DNA of 64,000 nt from Bacillus sp. FJAT-25509 (lineage in GTDB: Bacteria > Bacillota > Bacilli > Bacillales > Bacillaceae_G): NCBI RefSeq assembly GCF_001420605.1, contig NZ_LJIZ01000023.1, positions 62,001 to 126,000 on the forward strand, given 5' to 3'. The translations under genes were made by a program, and so were the position numbers. The notes below the pieces were generated by a model. It did no database searches. It was not told the origin of the DNA and saw nothing but the letters and a program-made list of their open reading frames with translations. How positions within the stretch are numbered: position 1 is the first letter of the stretch; each line of letters begins with the position of its first letter. Of this stretch, positions 28,361 to 35,940 are shown piece by piece.

Positions 28361-29503
28361 TTGAATAATCACTATGATGTAATAATTGTTGGAGCAGGCT
28401 CTATGGGAATGGCAGCAGGATACTACTTATCAAAAGGCAATCAAAATACATTATTAATAGATTCTTTTGATCCGCCTCATAGCTTAGGTAGCCACCATGG
28501 CGATACGAGGATCATTCGTCATGCATATGGAGAAAGTAGAGAATACGTGCCGCTAGCATTGCGAGCACAAAAATTATGGGAAGAACTAGAACAATTGTCT
28601 GGAAAACGATTATTCTCGAGAACCGGCGTTTTATGTGCTGGTGCACCTGGCTCGACTTTTACTAATGAAGTAATAAATAGTGCAAAAGAATTTTCGTTGC
28701 CGCTTGAAATATTGGATAGTAATGAGATCAATGCAAGATGGCCAGGCTTACGTTTACCGGAAGGATTTATTGGTTGTTTAGAAACGTCTTCCGGAATTCT
28801 TTTTAGTGAAGAATGTGTTCGAGCGTATAGAGAACTATTTATCCAGGAAGGAAATAGTCTTAAAACTAACTCGCCTGTTATTGATATTGAAGTAGGTACT
28901 AATAAGACACAAGTGTGTACAGAGAATGCTGTTTACACAGCGGATAAACTTGTAGTATGTGCAGGCGCTTGGTCTGGTAAAATTCTTGAAAAGACGGGTA
29001 TTAATATACCCCTAAAACCTACTCGTAAAACAGTTGCTTGGTTTGAATGTGATCATCAGCTATATGATTCTAGTTCGCTGCCAGCATTTACAATCGATCT
29101 AATTGATCGACATTACTATGGCTTTCCAAATCTTCATAATAGCGGATTGAAAATTGGTCGACATGATGGTGGACAAATAGTAGATCCGGATCAATTTAAC
29201 CGAGAATTTGGAGAGTTCTTTGAAGATGAAACGGATCTGAGAAATTTCTTAAGCGAGTATATGCCACTTGCAAATGGTAGATTACTAAAAGGTAAAACAT
29301 GCTTATATACAATGACTCCGGACGAGCACTTCATTATTGATCAGCATCCAGAATACAAAAATGTAATCATTGCCACTGGTTTCTCCGGCCATGGCTTTAA
29401 GTTTGCAAGCGTAGTAGGTGAGATTATTGCTGACCTAGTAACAAATCAGAAATCTGCTTTTGATTTGAGTATGTTTTCATTAACTCGTTTTTTTAGTAAG
29501 TAA
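28361..29503 (+). CDS. Monomeric sarcosine oxidase / N-methyl amino acid oxidase-like flavoenzyme
   Basis: A 380-residue FAD-dependent oxidase of the MSOX/SolA family. The dinucleotide-binding motif is IIVGAGSMGMAAGYYL near the N-terminus. The region CLYTMTPDEHFIID (about residues 312-325) includes the cysteine that carries covalent FAD in MSOX and is followed by ATGFSGHGFK. It oxidatively demethylates sarcosine, N-methyl-tryptophan or similar secondary amines to formaldehyde and H2O2. A TTG start at 28361 is preferred because AAGGAG (28347-28352) lies eight bases before it; a GTG at 28352 overlaps that site. Substrate not determined. Confidence 0.85.
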   Translation: MNNHYDVIIVGAGSMGMAAGYYLSKGNQNTLLIDSFDPPHSLGSHHGDTRIIRHAYGESREYVPLALRAQKLWEELEQLSGKRLFSRTGVLCAGAPGSTFTNEVINSAKEFSLPLEILDSNEINARWPGLRLPEGFIGCLETSSGILFSEECVRAYRELFIQEGNSLKTNSPVIDIEVGTNKTQVCTENAVYTADKLVVCAGAWSGKILEKTGINIPLKPTRKTVAWFECDHQLYDSSSLPAFTIDLIDRHYYGFPNLHNSGLKIGRHDGGQIVDPDQFNREFGEFFEDETDLRNFLSEYMPLANGRLLKGKTCLYTMTPDEHFIIDQHPEYKNVIIATGFSGHGFKFASVVGEIIADLVTNQKSAFDLSMFSLTRFFSK

Positions 29504-29512
29504 GTATAAACT

Positions 29513-29702
29513 TGAGGAAGTGCAAATAAAAATATTCGAACTGTAAATAAATTTGAGAAAGTGCAAATAAAAATGTTCAAACTGCAAATAAATCAGAGTA
29601 AGTGCAAATAAAAAAGCCCAAACTGCAAATAAATCAGGGAAATCTACAATTAAAAAAGTCAAATCTGCAAATGAAAATTAGGAAACTGCAAATAAGCCAA
29701 CG
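29513..29702. repeat. 41-bp tandem repeat, about four copies, core TGCAAATAAA
   Basis: The word TGCAAATAAA recurs at 29521, 29562 and 29603, exactly 41 bases apart, with a degenerate copy near 29644. A second half-unit CTGyAAATAAA alternates with it (29541, 29582, 29623, then 29664 and 29686). Copies diverge toward the right end. The repeat is AT-rich, begins right after the oxidase stop codon and encodes no convincing peptide. Confidence 0.85.
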
Positions 29703-29885
29703 AATTATGTAGATACGGTGTGAATGAATCAAAAATTAAAAGGAATAACAGTAAAACAGATTAAGATACAGTCAAATCGAATAAAGATTGATTAAAACTA
29801 TCAAAAACTTCTAAATTAATCTTCAAAAAATGATTCGCAAATTATTTGTGTTCGTCTTTCTCAATGTTGATGATGTTAGATTTCT

Positions 29886-29920
29886 GAGAGATAGCCAATA
29901 AGCTATCTCTTATTCTTTTA
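29886..29920 (+). terminator. Terminator-like hairpin in the spacer
   Basis: GAGATAGC (29888-29895) and GCTATCTC (29902-29909) form a perfect 8-bp stem followed by TTATTCTTTT. It is 380 bases beyond the oxidase gene, so a long 3' UTR or an unrecognised transcript ends here. Confidence 0.65.
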
Positions 29921-30060
29921 AATCCTTTTCCTCCTATTTCCATCATGGTTACCATCCCTTTGGACTTAACATTTCAGCAATATTGTGCTAGTAATCCGAA
30001 ACTTTATCTAGAGATAATTTAAAGCATAATAATTATAATTTATTAAAAATACTGAAAATT

Positions 30061-30075
30061 TTGGAAGCGCTTTAG
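30061..30075 (+). promoter_or_regulatory. cre-like site (CcpA) upstream of the MFS-lyase genes
   Basis: TTGGAAGCGCTTTAG fits the cre consensus WTGNAANCGNWNNCW at all but the last two positions and has a palindromic AAGCGCTT core. It lies about 75 bases before the MFS start, a position suited to catabolite repression. Confidence 0.4.
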
Positions 30076-30147
30076 TAAGAAGTTATTTTATTATTTACTA
30101 TTTTTTACAATTTATTTTATCTGGAAAGTCAAAAAGGGGGTATTCTT

Positions 30148-31515
30148 TTGAAGGAAAAAAAATTTATGATGGATGATGCACCGCTTAATAAATTCCATAT
30201 TCGGATTACAGCACTAACTTTTGGATCGAATTTTTCGGATGGCTATGCTTTAGGAATTATAGGCATGGCACTTTCGCTACTAGGCCCACAGATGAAATTA
30301 AATTCTGTATGGGAAGGATTAATCGGTAGTTCCGCATTAATCGGACTTTTTTTCGGTAGTTTGTTTCTTGGCGGATTATCAGATCGTATTGGTAGGCAAA
30401 AAATCTATTTAGCAAACTTTGTTATTATTACAATCGCATCTGCCCTACAGTTTTTTGTTCACGATCCATATACGCTTTTTGCATTAAGGATTATAATCGG
30501 TGTTGCACTAGGAGGAGATTATGCAGTAGGATCGACTTTGCTAGCAGAGTTTGCACCTAGAAAGTATAGAGGTATGTTATTATCTTCATTAAATGTTTTA
30601 TGGACAGTAGGATATGTAGCTTCAAATCTAGTTGGCTATTATTTAGAAAAAACAGGGCCAGACGCATGGCGTTGGATGCTAGTGAGTGCTGCACTTCCAG
30701 GTCTAATTGTCTTGCTTTTACGTTTCGGAACTCCGGAGTCTCCACGTTGGTTATTAAAGATGGGCCGTGTTGAAGAAGCACGTGCTATTGTAAGAAAGTA
30801 TATTGGTGAAAATGCTGTAATGGATGAGTCAGTCGATGCTAATTCTAAACAAGCATACAAGGTTACAGATTTATTCAATAAGCAGCTTTGGAAACGGACA
30901 ACATTCGGATCACTTTTTTATATGTGTCAGGTAGTTCCATATTTCGCAATCTATACATTCCTACCAACTATTTTAAGTAAATTGGGATTTGAAGAAACAT
31001 TTGGTGTAGACATGGTTCTAAACTTGTTCCTTCTAGTAGGTGCGTTAGCTGGTGTTTGGTGTACTGAAAAATTAACTCGTAGAGGGTTTACAATTAATAC
31101 ATTTATTATTTTAACGATTTCATTATTCGCATTAACAGTCTTACCACCGGGTCTACATACAATTGCAATTATTGTATTTGCAATCTTTACATTTGTCATG
31201 TCGGCGGCGTCTAATTTAACATTAGTGTATCCTGCTGAACTATTTCCGACCGAGGTTCGTGGAACTGGGGTTGGCTTGACAACAGCAGTTAGTCGAATTG
31301 GATCAGCTATTGGAACATTCCTTTTACCTATAAGCGTTAGCTCAATGGGGATGACCCCTTCTATGATTGGAATGTCGATCATTCTATTTATTGGTACGAT
31401 TGTTTCAATCGCTTGGGCACCAGAAACTAAATCACTTTCTTTAAATGAAGCTAGTAATCCACTACTTGAAGGGGATATAGTAGAGACAAACAAGCAATCA
31501 GTTTCGAGTCATTAA
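30148..31515 (+). CDS. MFS transporter, metabolite:H+ symporter type
   Basis: A 455-residue, 12-helix carrier of the sugar porter/metabolite:H+ symporter kind. The loop 2-3 motif is GGLSDRIGRQKIY, and GGDYAVGSTLLAEFAPRKYRG lies in helix 4 and loop 4-5. PESPRWL and PAELFPTEVRGTG are typical of sugar/organic acid/niacin carriers (YceI/NiaP-like). The TTG start has AAAAAGGGGG upstream. It is followed 155 bases on by the ammonia-lyase-like gene in the same direction, so it probably imports that enzyme's substrate. Confidence 0.82.
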   Translation: MKEKKFMMDDAPLNKFHIRITALTFGSNFSDGYALGIIGMALSLLGPQMKLNSVWEGLIGSSALIGLFFGSLFLGGLSDRIGRQKIYLANFVIITIASALQFFVHDPYTLFALRIIIGVALGGDYAVGSTLLAEFAPRKYRGMLLSSLNVLWTVGYVASNLVGYYLEKTGPDAWRWMLVSAALPGLIVLLLRFGTPESPRWLLKMGRVEEARAIVRKYIGENAVMDESVDANSKQAYKVTDLFNKQLWKRTTFGSLFYMCQVVPYFAIYTFLPTILSKLGFEETFGVDMVLNLFLLVGALAGVWCTEKLTRRGFTINTFIILTISLFALTVLPPGLHTIAIIVFAIFTFVMSAASNLTLVYPAELFPTEVRGTGVGLTTAVSRIGSAIGTFLLPISVSSMGMTPSMIGMSIILFIGTIVSIAWAPETKSLSLNEASNPLLEGDIVETNKQSVSSH

Positions 31516-31602
31516 TTTGATTTACCCAACTCATTAACGCTCGCTTTCTTTTTAGCTTCATCTGCTTAAGGGGGCTCAATACCGTCTAAGGTAACTTCGC
31601 TC

Positions 31603-31638
31603 CTCGTCAAGCTTCGCGCTTCGAAAGACGAGCGTTTT
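31603..31638 (+). terminator. Terminator-like hairpin between MFS and lyase-like genes
   Basis: CTCGTC (31603-31608) pairs with GACGAG (31627-31632) with an inner AAGC/GCTT helix, followed by CGTTTT. It may end or attenuate transcription between the transporter and the lyase. Confidence 0.5.
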
Positions 31639-31670
31639 CAATCATTCATTCATAAATAAGAGGTGTTTTG

Positions 31671-33230
31671 ATGTTCAAGAACGATATTATTCATCCAAAA
31701 AATATTAAAGAGGTTATTCTCGGGGATCATGAGTTGTCGATTAATGAGGTAATTGCTGTTGCAAGATATGGTGCAAAAGTATCATTTACAGAAAACTACT
31801 TTCTTAGAATAAATCATTCTCGTAATCTAATTGAAAAGTTTCTTGATGAAGAAAGAGCGGTTTACGGGGTAACTACTGGCTTTGGTAGTAACGTAACAGA
31901 AGTTATTTCAAAAGAAGATGCTCAGGCTCTTCAACGAAATATAGTCCGATCTCATGCTGTTTCTGTAGGCGAGCCACTTGAAAGAGAAGTAGTAAGAGCC
32001 ATCCAATTAATGATATTAAATAATATAGGTCAAGGCTTTTCTGGAGTTAGATTAGAAGTGTTAGAGCTTATTGCAGCGCTTCTTAATAATGATATTTTAC
32101 CATTTGTTCCAGGTGATGGATCAGTAGCATATTTATCTCCTGAAGCTCATATGGCGCTAGTATTAATGGGCGAAGGAAAAGCGTGGTATAAAGGCGATCT
32201 TCTAAATGGGCATGAAGCTTTGGAGCGTGCAGGCCTAAAACCAATGACATTTGAGTGTAAAGAAGGTTTAGCACTATTAAATGGAACTACATCAGTTTCA
32301 GCATTCGCAATACTTTCGATATACAATGCAATTCAAGCAGTAAAAACTGCAGATGTCACTGGTGCTATGTCATTAGAAGCACTTAAAGGGACAATAAAGG
32401 CTTTAGATCCGCGTCTTCACTCGGTAAAAAAACATGAAGAACAAGCAAATACTGCTCGAATCATTTCAGTGATATTAAATGGAAGTGAGCTTGCAGAACA
32501 GTATAAGGATTATCGATTACAAGATGCACTTAGTTTAAGATGTATACCACAAGTTCATGGTGCAGTTAAAAAAGTGTTTAAAAATGCATTGGAAAATATT
32601 AAAAATGAAATGCAATCTTCAAGTGATAATCCGATCATTTGGCCAGAGGAAGAAGATGGTATTGCATTAATGGGTGGCAATTTTGATGCTACATATGTGG
32701 GAATCGATGCGGATACTATTTGTATTGCTATGGCAAACTTAGCAAAAATTACAGAACGTCGTATAGATCGATTAGTAAATTATCATGTAAGTGAACTTCC
32801 AAATTTCTTAGTTGTCAATCCCGGTTTAAACAATGGATATATGATTCCGCAATATACTGTTGCAGGATTGCTTAATGAAATAAGAGTTTTATCGCATCCA
32901 GCAACAATTGATAATACGCCTACATGTGCGAATCAAGAGGATGTAGTTAGCTTTGCTTACTTTGCAGCTAGGAAAGCATTTCAGATTTCTAAAAAACTTG
33001 AACATATTTTAGCAATCGAGTTGATGGTCGCTACTCAAGCTCTAGATTTCCATGATTCGTTAAAAGCATCACCAGTAACGGCAAGTATTCACCAGTTAGT
33101 TAGAAATCAAGTTCCAACAGTTGAAGAGGATCGCTATTTTTATCATGATATTGAAAAAATTCGTAATCAAATTCATGATGGAGAAATTGTTAAACTTGTT
33201 GAAGATAAAATAGGCGCTATGGAATTATGA
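31671..33230 (+). CDS. Histidine/aromatic ammonia-lyase-fold protein lacking the MIO tripeptide
   Basis: A 519-residue protein clearly of the HAL/PAL family: VYGVTTGFG (64-72), ALLNGTTSVS (201-210), LSLRCIPQVHG, SSDNPIIW, MGGNFDATYVG and NQEDVVSFAY. Where HutH has GSVGASGDLAPLAH, this protein has GSVAYLSPEAH (150-160). The Ala-Ser-Gly that self-cyclises to the MIO electrophile is missing with a net three-residue deletion, and the Tyr of QDPYSLRC is Leu. It therefore should not work as a classical ammonia-lyase. A trimethylammonia-eliminating ergothionase, known as an MIO-less HAL homologue, is the most attractive alternative, but this is inference. ATG 31671 follows AGAGGTG. Genome pipelines would probably name it hutH; that would be misleading. 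Confidence 0.85.
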   Translation: MFKNDIIHPKNIKEVILGDHELSINEVIAVARYGAKVSFTENYFLRINHSRNLIEKFLDEERAVYGVTTGFGSNVTEVISKEDAQALQRNIVRSHAVSVGEPLEREVVRAIQLMILNNIGQGFSGVRLEVLELIAALLNNDILPFVPGDGSVAYLSPEAHMALVLMGEGKAWYKGDLLNGHEALERAGLKPMTFECKEGLALLNGTTSVSAFAILSIYNAIQAVKTADVTGAMSLEALKGTIKALDPRLHSVKKHEEQANTARIISVILNGSELAEQYKDYRLQDALSLRCIPQVHGAVKKVFKNALENIKNEMQSSSDNPIIWPEEEDGIALMGGNFDATYVGIDADTICIAMANLAKITERRIDRLVNYHVSELPNFLVVNPGLNNGYMIPQYTVAGLLNEIRVLSHPATIDNTPTCANQEDVVSFAYFAARKAFQISKKLEHILAIELMVATQALDFHDSLKASPVTASIHQLVRNQVPTVEEDRYFYHDIEKIRNQIHDGEIVKLVEDKIGAMEL

Positions 33231-33240
33231 AATTTGTAAG

Positions 33241-33280
33241 GAAGCAGTTATACTCTAAGAGTACGACAGCTTCTTTTTTT
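33241..33280 (+). terminator. Terminator after the lyase-like gene
   Basis: GAAGC-GT-TACTCT pairs with AGAGTA-AC-GCTTC in a long hairpin, followed by seven T. It separates the lyase from the AraC-type gene. Confidence 0.88.
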
Positions 33281-33356
33281 ATGGCTCAATCATTTTCGAT
33301 GCTTACTACCAAATATTCACCTAAGAAAAATCATAGGCTAAAAAGGAGATATAAAG

Positions 33357-34568
33357 ATGAATCAACATGCTACTCAATCAGCTTTTTCAAATTTGTTACT
33401 CTCTGGTACGCTCGTCCATATAGGAACTTTTGATGAAGTTCAAAAAAGATGTGGCATTAATACTTATCCAAATGTTGTAATGGTGATTTCAATCGATCGC
33501 TATCCTGATTTAGCAGTAGAAAACCCAATTAAGTGGAAAAAAGAAATTGGCCATGAACTAATGAATCAAATTGATCAGACGATCGGAGTTCCTTATTTAT
33601 GGAACTGGGTAGAGGAAGGTGTGCTTGCACTTCTAATTGAGCTAGAAGATAAAGATAGTGAGATCGAATTCAATAATAAGATATATAAAATGGCAGAAGA
33701 AATTCAAAATTCATTGGATAGGGCCAAGATTTCCGTTTCAATTGGAATAGGTAAAAAATATAGTAATCCATATATGTTACACCACTCTTTTGAAGAGGCT
33801 AGAAAGTCAATGTCAGGTCGTTTTTTTCAAGGGAACAAACTGATATTTCATAGTGGTATTAAACCAGTGGAAGAAAATACACTAAGAGCACGATCAACTG
33901 AGGATCGTATTGAATTATTAGCACTTGTACGTATTGGTGATGAAGAAGGTGTAGTCAATCAATTAAAAAGCTTCCTTGAAAAAGTAGCAAATGCATGCCG
34001 ATTAAATGAAGACGTATTTAAGACTGAAGTAGTCGATTTAATTATGTTAATCTCTAGGGTTGTAGTAGAGTCAGGCGTGAATGCAACACTCATCATGTCA
34101 AAAAACGCTCAAATGATTCAGGAACTATATCATATTATTCGCTATGATAAATTTGTTAAAAAGGTTTGTGAATATGCTTACTGGCTAACGGTTCAAATAG
34201 CCAATTCATTTAATAATCAGATGAGTCCTGTTATTCGTAAAGCAACTAAGTATATTCGAGAAAATCATCAAACTAGCATAACACTGGAAGAAATAGCTCA
34301 ATTTTGTAACGTAAGTAAATATCATTTCAGTCACCTATTCAAAAAAGAAATTGGCACAAGTGTGATTGATTTTTTAAATAGAATAAGGATTGAAAAATCA
34401 ATGTTTTATTTAGAAATGACTGATTTAACCATGCAAGAAATTGCTACACGAATTGGTTTTCAAGATTCGAATTACTTTAGTCGTATATTTAAAAAATACA
34501 TAAAAAGTAGCCCTTCTGAATATAGGGCTACTAAATATCCACATTTAAATTTAGTGTTAGAAAATTAA
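33357..34568 (+). CDS. AraC family transcriptional regulator with GGDEF-like sensor
   Basis: A 403-residue regulator. The C-terminal 100 residues form a double helix-turn-helix of the AraC/XylS family (SITLEEIAQFCNVSKYHFSH, then MQEIATRIGFQDSNYFSRIF). The N-terminal part (about 30-160) has the pattern of the degenerate GGDEF-like domain seen in CdaR- and YesN-type regulators (for example KISVSIGIGKKYSNP). There is no receiver domain. AAAAGGAGAT precedes the ATG. Its place directly after the transporter/lyase genes suggests it activates them in response to substrate. Confidence 0.85.
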   Translation: MNQHATQSAFSNLLLSGTLVHIGTFDEVQKRCGINTYPNVVMVISIDRYPDLAVENPIKWKKEIGHELMNQIDQTIGVPYLWNWVEEGVLALLIELEDKDSEIEFNNKIYKMAEEIQNSLDRAKISVSIGIGKKYSNPYMLHHSFEEARKSMSGRFFQGNKLIFHSGIKPVEENTLRARSTEDRIELLALVRIGDEEGVVNQLKSFLEKVANACRLNEDVFKTEVVDLIMLISRVVVESGVNATLIMSKNAQMIQELYHIIRYDKFVKKVCEYAYWLTVQIANSFNNQMSPVIRKATKYIRENHQTSITLEEIAQFCNVSKYHFSHLFKKEIGTSVIDFLNRIRIEKSMFYLEMTDLTMQEIATRIGFQDSNYFSRIFKKYIKSSPSEYRATKYPHLNLVLEN

Positions 34569-34624
34569 AATTAGGATGCAGAGTTTAAGGTTATAGAGGA
34601 GGTTGTAAAAGACTCTTCTTACCC

Positions 34625-35398
34625 TTAATCCTGCCTTTCTAATCTTGTTGCATAAGGGTAAAGTGGATCTAATAATTGGAATTCATAAGTAATTCCATCG
34701 ACTTTTCCTACGACCTTTTCACTGTCATAAAGCTCCAACATAAAACCGGCCATTTCTTTTGCAGTATGATATTTTGGTAGAACGCCTTGAAATTTAATGT
34801 TTTCTTCTAAATCATATGATACTTTTGCAAATTCTGTTTCAGTTGCAGCAGGTGCTAATACTTTTGCTTGCATTTTTGCCCCTTTTTCTTTTAATTCATG
34901 AGCTAGCCCTTCTGTAAAGGCACTCACATAGAATTTAGTCGCACAATATGTGACGGCATTTCCGATAATTGTATATCCTCCACCAGATGAAACATTGATA
35001 ACTTGTGTACCTTCGACAGTTGAATAATCGCGTACGTATAGTGAAGTTAAAATCGTTAAAGCTTCAATATTCAAATTAAGCATAGTTTCGATCTTTGCTA
35101 AATTTTGTTCACCAACTGAAGCGAAATTACCAAACCCTGCATTATTAATCCAAGTTTCAATATCATATTCTTTAAGTCCTTCATATAAATCAAAAGCATT
35201 TTTAACAACAGATAAATCAGCCGTTTTTATGACTACTTCAAGATCTGAATTCAATTTAGCGATTTCTGATTTTAATTTTTCAAGTTCTTCCGTTCTACGA
35301 GCAACGATGATTAAATTTTTTCCACGTGCGGCAAACGCAAGAGCTGATTCATACCCTATTCCTGAACTAGCACCTGTAATGACAGTATATTTTTTCAT
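34625..35398 (-). CDS. Short-chain dehydrogenase/reductase
   Basis: A 257-residue classical SDR. The cofactor motif is TGASSGIGYESA (residues 6-17), then NNAG in INNAGFG, and the active site NVSSGGGY...YCATKFYVSAF with Ser, Tyr and Lys in the YxxxK arrangement. An Arg pair after beta2 (VARRTEE) favours NADP. The substrate is unknown. GGAGGAAT precedes the ATG. It is transcribed divergently from a MerR-type gene, and its promoter carries a MerR-type operator. Confidence 0.88.
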   Translation of the reverse strand: MKKYTVITGASSGIGYESALAFAARGKNLIIVARRTEELEKLKSEIAKLNSDLEVVIKTADLSVVKNAFDLYEGLKEYDIETWINNAGFGNFASVGEQNLAKIETMLNLNIEALTILTSLYVRDYSTVEGTQVINVSSGGGYTIIGNAVTYCATKFYVSAFTEGLAHELKEKGAKMQAKVLAPAATETEFAKVSYDLEENIKFQGVLPKYHTAKEMAGFMLELYDSEKVVGKVDGITYEFQLLDPLYPYATRLERQD

Positions 35399-35463
35399 CT
35401 AAATTCCTCCCAATGATTTGGTTTATACTAAAATTAAATTAATTGTGTATCAGTTACGGATTC

Positions 35464-35494
35464 ATTATACTGGTTAGAGTAAACTCTAAGTCAA
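35464..35494 (-). promoter_or_regulatory. MerR-type promoter with 19-bp spacer and operator dyad
   Basis: On the minus strand, TTGACT (35494-35489) and TATAAT (35469-35464) are separated by 19 bases, the overlong spacing of MerR-activated promoters. The spacer contains the perfect dyad TTAGAGT-AA-ACTCTAA (plus strand 35474-35489). It reads toward the SDR gene and lies before the divergent merR gene. Confidence 0.8.
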
Positions 35495-35529
35495 ACTGTT
35501 TTTATTTATGACTCAAACTGGAGGTATTT

Positions 35530-35904
35530 ATGTATTCAATTGGTGAAGTCGCTCAAATGTTAGGAATAAGCACACATACATTACGTTATTATGAAAAAGA
35601 ACAGATCATTCTTCCAGATCGAAATGCAAATGGTGAAAGATTGTATTCTGAATCACACATTCAGTGGTTAAGATTTGTTCTAAAGCTAAAAGAAACGCAA
35701 ATGCCAGTTAATAAGATTAAAGAGTATGCACATTTATATACAGAAGGTGAGCATACATCTTTGGCAAGATTAGGATTATTAGTTGAGCATAAACAGTCTA
35801 TTGAACATCAGCTTAAAACATTAGAAGAGACGAATAAAATGTTAGAGCAAAAAATCAATTTTTATAAAGAGGTAATTCATAATAAAAACATAGTCCATAA
35901 ATAA
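35530..35904 (+). CDS. MerR family transcriptional regulator
   Basis: A 124-residue MerR protein: N-terminal winged HTH (MYSIGEVAQMLGISTHTLRYYE), then a coiled-coil dimerisation helix (about 80-118). It has no cysteines, so it is not a metal or thiol sensor of the MerR/CueR/AdhR-Cys type; effector unknown. GGAGG precedes the ATG by six bases. It probably controls the divergent SDR gene through the dyad between the two genes. Confidence 0.9.
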   Translation: MYSIGEVAQMLGISTHTLRYYEKEQIILPDRNANGERLYSESHIQWLRFVLKLKETQMPVNKIKEYAHLYTEGEHTSLARLGLLVEHKQSIEHQLKTLEETNKMLEQKINFYKEVIHNKNIVHK

Positions 35905-35940
35905 AACCTTATTGGAGAAAGCCCCAATAAGGTTTTATTT
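35903..35940. terminator. Bidirectional terminator between merR and the WGxxGxxG gene
   Basis: A 13-bp perfect stem (AAAACCTTATTGG / CCAATAAGGTTTT) has A- and T-runs on both sides and serves the two converging genes. Confidence 0.92.

Larger units (their letters stand above)
29504..30147 (+). other. Gene-free accessory spacer with repeats, terminator and cre-like site
   Basis: The 644 bases between the oxidase and MFS gene contain no supported reading frame. They hold a 41-bp tandem repeat field (29513-29702), a hairpin terminator (29886-29920) and a catabolite-responsive-element-like sequence (30061-30075) before the MFS gene. Confidence 0.7.

Noticed and set aside
29513-29702. CRISPR array
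   Set aside because: The 41-base units are contiguous degenerate repeats with no unique spacers of constant length, and no cas genes are present.
31671-33230. Simple annotation as histidine ammonia-lyase (hutH)
   Set aside because: The Ala-Ser-Gly MIO triad is absent, a catalytic Tyr is replaced and no other hut genes are nearby.
33227-33433. 68-codon open frame overlapping the lyase end and AraC start
   Set aside because: It runs through the strong terminator at 33241-33280 and into the AraC gene in another frame.
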